Source of the DNA: Amorphophallus konjac
Taxonomy: Eukaryota; Streptophyta; Magnoliopsida; Alismatales; Araceae
Direction of reading: 5' to 3'
NCBI GenBank assembly: GCA_022559845.1
Contig: CM040125.1
Span: 328,049,829 to 328,113,828, forward strand
DNA length: 64,000 nucleotides
The translations under genes were made by a program, and so were the position numbers. Shown piece after piece: positions 32,413 to 44,671 of the stretch. How positions within the stretch are numbered: position 1 is the stretch's first letter; every line of letters starts with the position of its first letter. The notes under the pieces were generated by a model, which saw nothing but the letters and a program-made list of their open reading frames with translations, did not search any database and was not told the origin of the DNA.

Positions 32413-34615
32413 ATGAATGATTGATCACCATGTGTCTGCATATGAATTATTGATTGAGCATCTTACTTCCATGCATGCATAAAGAGTCGTATGGGTTCTG
32501 GTTTATAGAGTGCGTCGACGCACTGCAGTGGCTGCATCGACTCAGTCTAGTATTTCTAGAAGGATACCCATTCTGAAAGGGGGTGTGCGTTGACGCAGTA
32601 TGGGCACTGCATTGACGTAGCCAGTTGTGTGTTCTAACATTAACTCTGTAGAAACACATGCATATTCGGTGCAATTTATAGCTCCGGATTCACGACAAGT
32701 CTATTCATGCATAACTTGAAGTCGATGCATTTAAGTGCATTTCATGATAACCAGCATAGTCAAAGCCTGTGTATACTTTATTTACACATTGAAAGTCAAT
32801 GCGTGTTCATTGCATCTGTCAGGTCTATACATCGCCGCATGCTATCAAGTCTGTACATCCCACGTAGGTTCACTCGACCAAGTCCGTGCAACTCCTGTTG
32901 CAGCATCAACTCAAGTATGTACAACATTTGTTGCTGCACGCGACTAACTCAGTGCATATGTGCATCTTTCACTTCAAAGTCTGTACACTCTTTGGTTGCT
33001 AGTCTGTACAACCTCCGTTGTTTCACTCGATCAAGTCAGTACAGCCCGTGTTCTTCATGCATATACATAGTCAGTGCATCACTTTGCCTCACGCATATAG
33101 ATAGTCAGTGCATCGCTTTGTCTCACGCATACACAAAATACACAAAGTTAGTGCATCATTTCACAAGTCTGTACTACCTCTGTTGATTCGAGGGTCTAAG
33201 TCTGTACATCATTTCATCAGAGTCTGTACATTACGAATTCATGCTTAAACTCTAGGCACAACAAGTCGATGCATCTTTTGTACCATGCACTCAAAGGCTA
33301 TACATTCGGTTGCATACATATGTAAAGTAGTATCATGCACACAAAAGTCTGTACATCATCTTGTCGCATGCATACAAAGTATGTACACTCTTTGTTGGCG
33401 TGTCTGAGGATTCCTCTTCAATGTGCATACTTTCCTATATGCATATTGCATTACACACCATCAAGTCTGTACATGCTTTGCATCAAGTCTATACATGCTT
33501 AGTTCAACTCTCGAACTAACTCGGTGCGTCTTTCTTTCTTTCCTTTCAGATTAACTCAAACTGATAACAAGTCTGATCTGACAGGACTGTTAGTCGAGGA
33601 ACTTAAGAAGAGCACATGATCCAAGAATGGAGGATGTGCCAGGATCGTGACACGTGTAAAGCAGTGAGCTGAAATGCTACCACGTGGTCTAGGCTCTAGG
33701 GCGGGAATTCATGGAAGAGACACGCCCATCTATCTGCTGATACTATAAAAAGCGGACCTCTCCATCCAGAGAACACTTATCGTCTAAAGAGTGATCGAAA
33801 TAGGGAACTTACTTGAAAGAGCAGAAGCAGAAAGAGCTTGCACGATCTAGAAGATGAGTTAAAGGAGAAGAAGAGAAGCTTCATCTGAAGATCTGTCCCT
33901 ACTGGAATCTGGATCATATCTAATCCAGTCAGCTCCATGAGAGCCACATTTATGTTGCTATCTTTTATAGCTTTCAGTCGCTATGTTTTATCATCTTTTG
34001 TTTTCATTTGAACTCTATTTCAAGCTTAGCAGAGCTAAGCTGTATTGCTCAGCGTTACAGAGGAGGATTCCTCTGGTCAGCAAGCTGTGTTGCTCAGCGA
34101 GCGAGGTGGATACCTCGGACAGCAAGCTGTGTTGCTCAGCGGTTGTAGGCAAGCTGTGAGGCCCAGCGGTTTAAGCTGTGTATCAGTAGGAATCCACACT
34201 CAGGTTTGAGTGTGGGGTGGACGTAGGTCTGCGGACTGAACCACCTAAAAAAACTCCCTTGTCTACTGTGGTTTGATTGCCTTATTTGACTCACTAGATG
34301 TATGCATAGGCCGATCGGTTTCTTCAATCTAGTGGAAATTTGGTTTGCACACTAAACACTTGATTCCGGTTCCATGAGAACAAATTTGTTTAGATGAACT
34401 GAGTATTCTATGTAGCTTGCATAGCTTGCATAGGGTAGTTCTAGAGGATAATTCATTTGATCTATTTCTCGTTGTTTGAAGTGAGGACCCAAGTCTATCG
34501 AGGCTCCATTTTGCTTTAATTTCGAATCTCTGATTGTTATAGATTTTAATTGGGAGAAATTTTTTAAGAGGGATTTATTCACCCCCCCTCTGAATCCATC
34601 GCACCGGTACTAACA
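32371..34615 (+). repeat. Sire-A 3' LTR
   Basis: This 2245-bp copy starts TGTTGTGCCCC and ends ACTAACA, followed by TAAAA. It has the motif array, TATAAAAA at 33744-33751, and hairpins at 34058-34075, 34102-34117 and 34193-34214. It has one CGAGGT hairpin where the left LTR has two. Confidence 0.92.
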
Positions 34616-34620
34616 TAAAA
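34616..34620. other. Sire-A target site duplication, right (TAAAA)
   Basis: Matches 16277-16281 exactly. Confidence 0.9.
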
Positions 34621-34821
34621 TCCCTTATTAGCCCTTATCCTGGCCCAATAAGCTGCAATGATGAGAAATCAAGGGAACTAGGCCCAACCAGGGAGAACAA
34701 CCCATAAAATAAGCCCAAGACTGACCCAAAATGACCCAGTAAGTAGTGAACAACCCTAGACATCATAAAAATAGAGATAAGGAGATGACCCAACTCATTG
34801 GTCATAAAACGGGTGTTAACA
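34621..34821 (-). repeat. Tat 5' LTR, outer part
   Basis: This is the start of the Tat LTR on the minus strand (TGTTAACACCC at 34821). It was separated from 14829-16281 by Sire-A. It has no coding content. Confidence 0.65.
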
Positions 34822-36443
34822 CATGGGTTTGGAGGGTCCGGGTGACCCAATGTGTTCCGGGCTTTCGTGTTTTCATTAGATCGAGTCACCGTGAGTTGGC
34901 GTGTGTGCGGAGGGCTATCCCTGCACATCATTGGCATTCCGATAAGTGTTTTTCGATTGGGCCATGAGTTTGGCCCTTGGACTGTGAGTCCAATCACCCA
35001 GCCAGGGGTTAGAAGTTTCCCACTTTTCCCTTGGATAGGGGATCGACTCGGCGGCTGGTGAGCTACCTTTGGAATTGTGCTATCGTGATTTCAAGCCTAG
35101 GGATTAGGCTAGATTAAAGGCATTGTGCCGTCGTGTGCAGCGGTATCGACCTGAGTCACGTGACTCAAGGACTGTTAGGTTTAGTAGGTCTAGCGGACCA
35201 TCCAGAGTCTAGTGGCCCCGAGCCACATGTTACTCCGCGTTACTCACGATGGGTGAGTGCGTGGCTTTCCGTGTTCACGTTAGTGACACTCCACTATTCA
35301 TAGCCTTCTTACAGCACGCGTGTGCTAACCCACCAGAGGGTGGTGGAGGGGCTTACTCGAGAGAGACAATTTTTAGGCTGGTTACTGTAAGGCCCCTTCG
35401 CGCAGCCTGAGTCTGGGCTTTGGGGAAGAACCAACTAGAGGATTTGACCTAGGGTGCATGGTCTGTGTATGCACACGTGGTTTGGGGCGTCGGACCCACA
35501 CTGACGAGCGTGACCCCAGCTAGTCCTTGTTCTGTGTTCTTGGTTACTATACAGTGTCTCAGTCTTCGCCAAGGCTGTCGTAGGGAGACACCTGAGGCTG
35601 GGGACTACGTCGTTAGTGGACGTATCTGGCCTTGCTTCTGGTGGGCAGGTACTCCCATCACATGACATGAGTTTCTAGTGACTCGAGTTTCCATTTCACG
35701 TCTGTGAGACGTGGTTTTACTCGTAGATTCCATGTGTTTCCCGAGGTAGAGGTCTAGGGTTTCCGGTGAGCATCACTGAGGGTCTTTTCCCTAGACAGTG
35801 TAGGGTTCACGACGGCAAGGTCGTGATCGTGTCTACCCAGACCGCGTGATTTTGGGTTGGGCCTTTATCTATGAGACGGGCCTCTACGATAGTGGTGTCG
35901 TGATGGTCTCCTGGCAGTGTAGCTAGAGATTTTCTTGTTAGTCTGGTAGTCCCCCGACTGTGAGATCGGGGTGTGTTTTCTGGTACAGTAGGAGTAGCTG
36001 TAGTGTCAAGTTTTTATCGGCCACCGAGGTTGCTGTTCCTGCTATTGTTACTGCTTTCCGCTACCGCCGTTGTTTGCGGTTGGGGTTCCGCAGGACCCCA
36101 ACTGAGCCAGTGATAGGAGGCTTACCCCTACTTTTAAAGTGCAGCGGTTCTTCCTCGAGGTTCGAGGTTGTTATGCGGTGGTTCTTAGTTGCCAGCTCGC
36201 TAGGCTGAGTGTTCGCTCGGTGTTGGGTACGCTTCTCTGCCTTAAACTATACTTTTGTTGGACTGTACTCTATTGTAGTTGGTTATTTATTTATGTTAAT
36301 TGTTGAATTGTTCTACTTTATTTCCTATTTCTTTGTACCTCCACACTACTTTTAGCCCTTCCGAGCCCACTGGATCGTGGGTGGCGGTCCAAGATTCGAA
36401 TGGTATCGGGTTCCTCCCAATATTCGGATCTTGGGTCATTACA
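34822..36443 (+). repeat. Gypsy-type LTR remnant, left end cut by the Tat insertion
   Basis: The sequence ends GGGTCATTACA and is followed one base later by a tRNA-Met type primer site, so this is the 3' end of a plus-strand LTR of at least 1.6 kb. Its expected TGTAATGACCC start is missing, consistent with truncation or interruption at 34822 by the Tat element. The open frames in it are not convincing. Chromovirus (Del/Tekay-like) origin is a guess from the LTR end. Confidence 0.55.
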
Positions 36444-36445
36444 AT

Positions 36446-36457
36446 TGGTATCAGAGT
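36446..36457 (+). promoter_or_regulatory. Primer binding site of the LTR remnant
   Basis: TGGTATCAGAGT follows the LTR end by two bases and matches the tRNA-Met primer site except for the last base. Confidence 0.7.
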
Positions 36458-38191
36458 GGTGGTTGTAGATGTACATGGGAATTTGAGATATTACAGTGAT
36501 CATAGTCCATAAGGTCCAGTACAGTCGGCAGCTGACATAGGGTTTTATACTTGTTTTTCGCTTGGTTTCTCGCGTAAGAGCTTAAGTCTACTGTGTTGGC
36601 GCTGTGAAGGTGGTTGATGTTTTGTTGGAGTGCCGGCGTGGGGCCCGAGAAATGTGATAGAGAGATTTCTTCCTGATGGGTGGTGGCCCCGGTCGTGCTA
36701 CGTTAGGCAGAGGTTGATGGCAGGCGTATGTCGCTGCGGTAGTGCATTCAAAGTATTTACAGCGAGGTCAGGTGGCTAGTGAGGATTGTTCATGGTTAAG
36801 TGGTCGTGGGCATGCTCTAAGGGAGCTGTTCTAGAGTCTGACCACTCCAGCTTGAGGTTTATCTAACCCCTGAGGTTTGAGGTCATGGTTTAAAGTGGTA
36901 GAGCGGGTGCTCTGATTGAGAATTATGCTCGGATGAGCGGAGGATCTTCTGTTGAGCTGCTGATTTTTGAGCCAGATCTTCTTGTCATGCTTTGTGGCGT
37001 CAGAAATGACGTGTCGGTCCCAGTTATTGTGTGGACTTCGAGGTAGGATTGGGCGGAGTTGTCCCAGTGAGCTTTAAGTCCTACGCTTCCGCGTGTGGAC
37101 GGGTTGTGTTCGCCTTGGAATTGGCTTAAAGTGTGAAGGTTTCGAGACTCAAGGATAGGCATTGGCGGTTGCCGATTATGGCTCGTGTTGCGGCTCGAGG
37201 CGTGGCGTGTTGCAGTTCAAGGAATTATAGTGGTGGAGCATCGGGAGATGTTGTGAAGGTAGTCCGATGAGACACTTGGTGAGTGTTGTCGGAGAAGCTG
37301 ACCTGACAGAAGTGATGGTTTTCTTAGTACTGGAAGGTGCTATTCCCAGCATGTGCAAGGTTCGAGGTCAGGTGGAGTATGGAGACCTTCCATTGATCAG
37401 AGGTATATTGAGTTTTTCCCTTGGTTAGAGGAGATCGCGTTTTGCCAAGGTTCGTCGTCTTGCATCGTGTGTCTGGATTTGTTGGCCTTCGTGTGTGCCA
37501 TGAAGTCCGTGCGAGACGCGTCCTATGTTTTGGCAAGGTGGTTGTCTGTGAGAAGTCATTCCCATTTCCCTGGTGTGTAAGGGTGTTGGCACTGTTCCGG
37601 AATGATGAGTGCCGATTGGGCGGTGTTCGTGAGAATTTGCGGCTGGTGTTGTGATTTCTGATGTGTTAAGGATCGGAGCCTGCGGAGTTGCAGAGGATTG
37701 TCGGGATGGTGGATCCTGAGTCATTGTGATAGCTGTGCGTGTGGATCAGAGTGCGCAACAGAAGCCTGGTGGGCCCATAATCCAGAGGTTCAGGATCGTA
37801 GCGTTTGTTGCTACGGGTAGATTCCTGAGGATGTGTAGGGCGTTGAAGGATTGGTTCCTCGGTGTGAGACGTGTTGTTGCTGTGCCATTACTTGAGATAT
37901 TATGGTTCATGGCACCGGCAAGACAAAGAGTTGGGGAAATATGTTGGCAAGTGCACCGCATAAGTACCCTGTTTGTGCGTTGGAAGCCATGTCAGGCACT
38001 TGAGTTGGACCCGGATCTTGTTGTTAAGGATGTCGCCTGACGGAGGACGAGGACGTGTTGGTCGGAGTCCGTGGCTTGGTGCTCGACTCGGGTTGGAAGT
38101 TGTGTCCTCGGATGAGATCTTGTTCTAGAGAAGTGATCTCTGAGAGATTATGGGTCCCAGTTGGTGGCTGTGAGCGGCTGGTAAGGCTAAC
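36458..38191 (+). other. Degenerate internal region of the LTR remnant
   Basis: About 1.7 kb downstream of the primer site, G+T-rich on the plus strand, with no gag, protease or RT motif recognised in any frame. The short frames around 37353-38378 have no family pattern. It is interrupted at 38192 by the chromovirus. Confidence 0.5.
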
Positions 38192-38699
38192 TGACGCGAA
38201 TGATGTCGGAGGACAGATCGACGACAACTCTGGGACGCGAACAGGACAGAATAGTTTGCTACCTCACGCAGCTCGGCCTCACGTCGGACGGTCTCACACC
38301 GGGCAACACTCTATTCTCACAAGGGAGTTAGAGGGAGGGGAAAAGCACAAGAGAGGAAGGCTCTCATGTACAAGTTAGCTTTCATTCAAATCATCATGTT
38401 ACAAACCTTCATTAGCCCCCCTTTATATAGGGAAGGCCATTACATTCTTACCTTTAAACTTCTTCTCTTTGCATATATGCCCTAGCCTAATAAAAGACTT
38501 GTGGATTTAATAAAAAAAAATACACATGTCTTTTGACCAACCTTCCCTAATAAAATAAAAGTAAATATACATGTAGTAATACATGTATTTTACATACGTA
38601 CATACTCAATACTCAAATACGTACAAATACACACAAGTATATACTTAGGATGTCGAGTCTTCGAGTGAGTCTCCGAGCCACAAGCTCGGTGTCAGGACA
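38192..38699 (-). repeat. Chromovirus 3' LTR
   Basis: It matches 58154-58687 closely from TGACGCG through GCTCGGTGTCA. On the minus strand the integrase-chromodomain frame appears to run into the LTR before stopping near 38645. The right-hand copy has about 20 extra bases near 58460. Confidence 0.87.
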
Positions 38700-40150
38700 G
38701 TGCGACGTCGGTTCCAAGTAGTGGGTCCGGTAGTGGGCCCGATGTCCCCACCAACCCTCCCGGGGTGGCTGGAGCTCGACTCCGTCGAGTAAGGGGGAAA
38801 AATGCTCTGGTAGTGTTCCAGCAGATCTAGATCGAGGCGCTGGAGATCTTCCCGGCTGATCCAGGAATCATCGGAAGGTGGACGGTCCCGCCAGCGGACA
38901 AGGTAGTGTTGGTACACCCTACTCCATGTAGTTGTCACCTGCTCATCCAGTATCCTCTCAATGTGCTCGCGCGATACTCTCGAGGCTGTGGGACGCACAG
39001 GGGTGGGCTCACTCTCAATGGGATGAGAAGGCTCGAAAGGGTCACTAGGAATCGCTGTGGGTTCCTTGTAGGCCACTAGGTCTGCCACATTAAAGGTCGA
39101 GCTAATCTCATATTTGGGAGGTAAGTCCACAACATACGCATTGGAGCCAATCTTCCGTAGAATTGGGAAGGGACCATCACTACGGGCTTGCAACTTCTTA
39201 ACGGCTCTCGAGGGGAGTCATTTGGGTCGAACCCGTACCATAACCATGTCACCTTCTTGGAATTCATGGTGACGCCTATGCCAATCAGCCAAGCATTTGT
39301 AAGTTTCATTACTGAGGTTTATTTGATTGCTAATGGACTCATGCAGACTTTTGACATGCTGTGTAAATTCCTCAACTGACTTGGATGTTCTAGACTCGAG
39401 GGGAAGGGGAATGAGATCCACAAGTTTCCTAGGTTTGTAGCCATGCACAACCTCAAATGGACTCACACCTATGGACCTATTAACAGAGCTATTGTATGCA
39501 AATTCGGCTCCGGGCAGAAGAAGATCCCAAGTGCTGGAGTGATCCCCTACAAGACACCTCAACAGATTCCCTAAACTCCTATTGACGACCTCAGTTTGCC
39601 CGTCGATTTGGGGGTGATAGGTAGTGGAAAATTTTAGCTTAGTGCCAAATAGGTGTCAAAGTGTCTTCCAAAAATAGCTACTGAACCAGACATCTCGGTC
39701 AGACACTATGGTTTGGGAGAGACCATGCAGACGCATGACTTCATCAAAGAACATGTGGGCTACTCTAGATGCATCAGATGTTTGGGAACATGTAATGAAG
39801 TGGGCCATCTTAGAGAACCTATCAACTACCACGAAGATGGAGTCATGTTTGTGAGCAGTGCGTGGTAATCCAAGGATAAAATCAATGCTCACATCAACCC
39901 ATGGTCTATCATGGATGGGGAGAAGAGTGTAGAGACCAGTGTTCTGTTTGACCTGTTTGGCCATTGTGCATGTCCTACACTGGGCTACAATTTTGGCCAC
40001 ATCTTTCTTCAGGCCAGGCCAATAAAAGTGCTCCTCTACAGAATGGATGGTCTTGTTGTGCCCAACGTAACCAGCAAGACCTCCAGCATGCATTTTCCCG
40101 ATCAGAAAGTCGTGTACAGAAGTCTTCGGGACACAGAGTTGCTGCCCTCA
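38640..40150 (-). pseudogene. Chromovirus integrase with C-terminal chromodomain
   Basis: Integrase joins cDNA to the chromosome; the chromodomain can steer it to marked chromatin. Visible in order: zinc-binding HHCC (HAGGLAGYVGHNKT near 40090, CRTCTMAK near 39980), the core with DVSIDFILGLPR near 39920 and VDRFSKMAHF, a second aspartate in VSDRDVWF near 39690, then YHPQIDGQTEVVNR near 39600 and AEFAYNSSVNRSIGVSPFE near 39490. The chromodomain is near 38990-38830 (VSREHIERILDEQV, then YLVRWRDRPPSDDSW). A stop near 39562 and another near 39215 interrupt it. The basic tail reads into the 3' LTR. Confidence 0.88.
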
Positions 40151-40165
40151 AAATAAAAAACCATC

Positions 40166-40720
40166 CTAGAGTAGATAGTCAGCAAAGGCTGTCGAGAATC
40201 CAGCAGACAAGGCAGCATAGGCAGGGCCAAAATGGGGACACTCTCCATAGAGTTCCTTCATGCGGTTGAATCCAGTGACCTCTACCTGAACAGTGGAAAG
40301 AAGGGAGACCCTTCGACTCAAGGCGTCGGCCACCTTATGTTCTTTTCTAGCCTTATGTTTTAGGACACATGTGAATGACTGGAGGAATTCTACCCACCAA
40401 CCATGCCTCGGGTTTAGGCCCTTCTGAGAGCTAAAGAATTTCAAAGCCTCGTGGTCCAAGTATAAGATAAACTCTTGTGGTAAGAGATAGTGTCTCCAGT
40501 GTTTGAGGGCTTGGACCACGGCATAGAACTCCTTATCATAGGTGGAGTAACGAAGCTTTGTATCAGAAAGCTTCTCACTGAAATAAGCCACGGGGTGACT
40601 TTTATAGCTAAGCACTCCTCATATTCCTACGCCAGATGCATAACATGATATTTAAAAGACTTTGGAAAAGTCTGGCAGACGGAGGACAGGGGCTTTCGTC
40701 ATAAGCTCCTTTATGGCAAG
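40166..40720 (-). pseudogene. Chromovirus RNase H
   Basis: Motifs HPVAYFSEKLSDTKLRYSTY, DKEFYAVVQALKHWRHYL, LYLDHEALKFF, then HKARKEHKVADALSR show the classical gypsy RNase H, which removes template RNA. The DKEFYAVV and ADALSR acidic positions remain. Stops separate it from RT upstream. Confidence 0.85.
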
Positions 40721-40726
40721 AAAAGC

Positions 40727-41560
40727 CTAGGAGGTGACTTTGCTCCACTCAAATTTCCTTTTACAGATGCAATCCGTAATGGGTGCTATAATGGTGCTAA
40801 ATCCCTGAATGAAGAGTCTATAGAAGGTGGCTAGCCCGTGGAAACTACGAACATCATGGACATTCTGGGGCTCTGGCCAGTCTACTAAGGCCTGGACCTT
40901 AGATTGGTCCACAGACATTCCTTGACTTGAAACCATAAATTTGAGGAAAGCGACCCAGTCTGTCATAAATTCACACCTTTTGAGATTGGCATATAGAGTT
41001 TCTCTCTTAAATGTCTCACAAACTTTCCTCAGATGCTGGATGTGGTCCTTAGAGTTGTGGCTATAGATGAGAATATTGTCAAAGTAGACGTCAACAAAGT
41101 GACCAATGAGAGGATGAAGGACTTCTGTCATAAGCCTCATGAAAGTGCTGGGGGCATTGGATAGCCCAAACGGCATGACACACTCATACAGACCTTCTTT
41201 TATTTTGAAGGCTATCTTCCACTCATCCCATGGTCGGATTCGGACTTGGTGGTAGCCATTATTCAAATCAATCTTGGAAAAGATGGTGGCTCCACTCATC
41301 ATGTCAAGCATGTCATCAAGACGGGGAATGGGAAGCATATACTTGACAGTGATTTTATTGATAGCACGGCTGTCAACACACATCCGCTAGGTGCCATCCT
41401 TCTTGGGTGTGAGCAAGGCAGGGACAGCACATGGGCTCTTGCTCACCTTGAGAAAACCTTTTTGGATAATGTCCTCGACAATTCTTTGGAGCTCAGCATG
41501 CTCCTTAGGGTTCAGTCCGTAAAGGGGAAGGTTGGGTAGGGTGGACCCGAGGACAAGATC
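40727..41560 (-). pseudogene. Chromovirus reverse transcriptase, catalytic motif changed
   Basis: Motifs: [20 protein letters not shown] near 41380, [15 protein letters not shown] near 41270, [20 protein letters not shown] near 41190, and the active site in [10 protein letters not shown] near 41080, followed by [18 protein letters not shown] and [14 protein letters not shown]. The second catalytic aspartate of the YxDD box is asparagine, which would abolish activity. The N-terminal segment upstream of 41383 is in the same region after a stop. Confidence 0.9.
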
Positions 41561-42445
41561 AATAGCGTGTTACACATCACGCATGGGAGGGAGTTGTGAG
41601 GGCAAGTCTTCAGGGAAGATGTCCTGGAAGTCCTACAGGATTGCCTGGACTTCAGGTGGGACAGAGGCTCAGGACTCTTCGGGTGTGATGGTGATAACAA
41701 TAGCCCAAACAGGGGCACCCTCGGTAACCTCCCTATTCATCTCACGGACACCTATGAAGTTAAGGCGCCTAACCGGGTCATAACCAACCTTAGGGGCCTT
41801 AGGAACGGGTGTGATACGTGCTGAAGAAGAGGGAATAGACAGTTTCCCTTCAGTGAGAGTTCGGGGACTCTCCTGAATCTTGGGGGTTCCAGTGGGGGTG
41901 GAGGTGGAACCCTTTCTCGGGGTCACCTTTGGGGGTGTCGGGTACAGCTGTATCTTCTTCCCATTGTGTGAGAAGGAACATTGATTGGATCGACCGAATG
42001 TAGTAAGGTCTACATCATAGATCCACGGTCGTCCTAGGATGATGCTACCGACCTTCATTGGCACTACATCGCATAAGATCTGTCCTTAGTAGGACTGGAA
42101 TTGGATGGGAATGACACATGTAGTGGTGACTGGGATAGAGGTGTCGTCTACCCAAGCCACGTTGTATGGCCTAGGATGAGGGTGTGTAGGTAGACCTAGG
42201 CGGGAGACAAAGTCTGAAGAGACTGCATTGATACAGTTCCCGTTGTCAAAGATCACCTTACAAGATTAGAATTTCACCATAATGTATGTTTGGAAGATGG
42301 AGGTTCGACGCCAGTCGTCCTCCTGGGGTTGTGTTAAGATGCAGCAAACTACACCCAGTCTTCCTTAGTTTGAACTCTCGACAATTTCTCTCACTTGCAT
42401 GTACTCGACATGCGTTTTATCATACCCTGCATCCATGTCCTCAAA
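41561..42445 (-). pseudogene. Chromovirus protease and PR-RT spacer
   Basis: A retropepsin-like stretch reads CKVIFDNGNCINAVSS near 42260-42215, with DNGN where D-S/T-G is expected, so the active site is altered. The later part, VGSIILGRPWIYDVDLTTFG near 42050, matches the family C-terminal ILGRPW motif. A Pro/Thr/Ser-rich spacer to RT follows. Stops near 42425, 42355, 42266 and 42090 break the frame. Confidence 0.75.
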
Positions 42446-43663
42446 CTAGGCGATGAGGTCAGGATCGGCCTCATACCTCTCAATGGCTTCTCCTTCCTGG
42501 GGTAGAAGCTCCACAGGCTGGGGGTCGGTGATGACTAAGACTCGAATGAGACAATTGGAGGCAACATGCCCTAGGTTATGGCACCTAAAGCAACGAATTC
42601 CCGAGACAGGGACTGGTTGGGAGGTGCTAGGGATGACTCCCTTTCCCTTGTCATCTCTCATATCAACTGGCGGAGTGTACTCCAGCTTGGGCACATCAGC
42701 GGATGCATGTAAATGGTTCCTTGGGAAAGGAACAGCAGGGGCAACGGCCCTAAGTGGGGTAGCAGTGGGGACATAGGAGGTGGAGGGGCTAGGTCTCTTA
42801 GAGTAGCGGATCATGGGGTTTCGAGATTCAAGTTGACGGTAGGTGGGGACCCGAGGTGAGACCACCCTTTGAAACCGCTCGACATCTCAAGGAACTTGAT
42901 AAGCGTGCTCGAGGGTGTTAACCTCCCGCAGGAATAGCTCCTGCTGAATACTCTCGTGTAGGCCAGCCCTAAATCGTGAGAGGGTGATAGAGACATCCTC
43001 TATGACTCGACTCCGAAGGAAGAAGCCATCAAATTTGGCAATGTACTCGTCCACGGACTTTCCATCTTGGGTGAGTTTGTGCCATTAGTCTAAAAGACGC
43101 TGATGGTAGGAGGGTGACAGATACTTCTCCCTCAATTTCTCCATCATTTCTTCCCACATACTTATGGGCTCCTCTCGTCTCCTTGCTAGGAGATTTTCGA
43201 TGTTGCACCAGTAGGTCTTGGCTTGACCTAGGAGTTTCATTTTGGCAAATCTCACCCTTGTAGAAGGGGTCATGTGGCGATGCCAGTCAAAATATTGATC
43301 CATCCCGATGTCCTAATCAAGGTATGTAGCGGGGTTTAGGGACCCATCAAAACTCGGAGCGTCAATCTTAATGTTCCGTAGGATGATATTCTCATCGTCG
43401 TGGTCTCTCTCTCCAGGCGTACGGGCCTCTTGCTCTCTTCCTTAGGGAGCCTGATTCTGGTGGGCTTGGTCTCTCTCCTCCCTATGATTGGCTATGGGAT
43501 CACCACAGCCATTCACTTTTCCTTCCTCTCCCTTCAGTCGTTCCTCTAAAGCCTGGATCCTTTCATCTAGCTCCGCTCGTAATTGGCCTATGGATTCATC
43601 ATAGTGGGCCATAAGGTTATGCTCGAGCTAGACTTACATAGCACTCATGCTCTTTTGATCCAT
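42446..43663 (-). pseudogene. Chromovirus Gag with zinc knuckle
   Basis: The likely start is ATG at 43663 (MDQKSMSAM). A coiled-coil-like segment (AELDERIQALEERLKGE) near 43580 precedes the capsid domain: ATYLD, DQYFDWHRHMTPSTRVRFAK near 43300, YWCNIENLLARRREEPISMW and YHQRLLD. After a stop near 43090, DEYIAKFDGFFLRS continues. The CCHC knuckle CFRCHNLGHVASNC lies near 42590-42550. Several TAG/TGA stops interrupt the frame, most explicable as CAG or TGG changes. Confidence 0.85.
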
Positions 43664-43881
43664 GGATAACATTGAAGGGCACTCTAGACGGCCTGATTAA
43701 TTCCTAGACCAGCGTGGCATGCATGGACTCAGACCTAAATGATGCGATCCTAAGACCAAAAATTAGCAAGGCTTAGACCCAATTTGTTGGCTAATAGGCA
43801 AAGGGTCAATTTGAAGAGACCGGTCAGGGAGAGTTGTTTACCCGTAGGCGGAGTAGTTGTCAAACTACCTCCTGACAATTA
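43664..43881 (-). other. Chromovirus leader, gag-proximal part
   Basis: Noncoding. The last 41 bases (43841-43881) include the Sire-B target site and are present a second time at 54970-55010. Confidence 0.7.
43877..43881. other. Sire-B target site duplication, left (AATTA)
   Basis: AATTA precedes the Sire-B left LTR and recurs at 56806-56810 after the right LTR. Confidence 0.8.
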
Positions 43882-43939
43882 TATTGTGCCCCTGTGATTT
43901 TGATGATAGCAAATACTACAAATCATGTTTCATCTAGCA

Positions 43940-44600
43940 TATAGGTCAGTGCATATGGGTCAAGTTCAAGTCTTGCATGTCTGTGCAATCTTTGCATTAG
44001 GCAGACACAAGTCGGTGCACATTCTGTGTCCGTCTTATATTGCGTCTCTTAAGGCCTAGGTCAGTGCATGTGTCCGTCTAACTTTGCATCTCATATGGCT
44101 TAGACTCAGTCCATATTCTGCGTCTCACTTTGCATCTTATATGGCTTAGAGTCTGTGCAACTTTTGCTCGGTGCAATAACCGTAGTCGCACGCATTCGAG
44201 TCGGTGCAATATCTGCACCATGCACATAGAGTATGTGCATTCCTTCTTGAGCTAGTCGGTGCATTGGTTGCCGTTACACATAGCTAAGGCAGTGCAACGC
44301 CTCTCGTGGCATGTCATTGAGTCAGTGCAATATTGGCACCGAGCACATTAAGTTTGTCGCTGTCTAAGCAAGGGCACTCACGGGTTGATCAGGTCTGTGC
44401 AACAATTACACGTTGCAGATATGCACTCGGTGCATTCGATGCAACTCACTCATGCATAGTCTATGCACCTGTTAGCCGTGTACTGGAATGAAGTCTGTGC
44501 ATTTGCTTGTGCATGAATGTTGAGTCTGTGCATGTGTGTGTGAACACCACATTGAGTCGGTGCATTCCAGTTTTGTCAGAATATTTACTCCGTGCAATCT
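43940..44600 (+). repeat. Sire-B U3 array of GTCGGTGCA-like motifs
   Basis: Roughly twenty copies of GTCGGTGCA, GTCTGTGCA, GTCAGTGCA and similar occur in about 650 bases, in one orientation, at irregular spacing. This is the counterpart of the AGTCTGTACA array of Sire-A and Sire-C but with a TGCA core. It recurs in the right LTR, the LTR fragment and the 3' untranslated region (51350-51680). Confidence 0.8.
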
Positions 44601-44671
44601 CTTTATAACTTGTATAATAGTCTGAAGGTGACTTTATGTCTGATGCCTTGACAGATGCCTTTTCGTGAAGA

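Larger units (their letters stand above)
16282..34615 (+). mobile_element. Sire-A: pol-less Sirevirus-like Ty1/copia element carrying a nested Athila-like element
   Basis: The LTRs are 16282-18562 and 32371-34615, flanked by TAAAA. The primer site follows the left LTR and a purine tract precedes the right one. The body has a gag frame with a long coiled coil and six zinc knuckles but no protease, integrase or RT; the space after gag is noncoding. Without the Athila-like insertion (21567-30267 plus one duplicated target) it is about 9.6 kb. Sirevirus membership is inferred from the Gag type, GGGGGAG tracts before the 3' LTR, and close LTR similarity to Sire-B and Sire-C. It fits the class of gag-only LTR elements that borrow pol in trans. 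Confidence 0.85.
1..34821 (-). mobile_element. Tat-lineage Ty3/gypsy LTR retrotransposon, minus strand, 3' LTR outside window, interrupted by Sire-A
   Basis: Read on the minus strand the order is 5' LTR (34821-34621, then 16281-14829 across the Sire-A insertion), primer site, gag, protease, reverse transcriptase, RNase H, a second RNase H, and integrase. Protease before RT and INT last is the Ty3/gypsy order. A second RNase H between the first RNase H and INT is characteristic of the plant Tat lineage. Left of INT lie two plus-strand cargo genes (948-4399). A palindromic 18-mer repeat found in the LTR, the leader and around the cargo genes ties these parts into one element. All coding parts are broken by stops and frameshifts. 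The 3' LTR is not visible, so the left boundary and target duplication cannot be given. Confidence 0.8.

Noticed and set aside
37353..38378. Several 70-107 codon frames between the LTR remnant and the chromovirus
   Set aside because: They overlap on both strands, show no family motif, and have no consistent coding signal.
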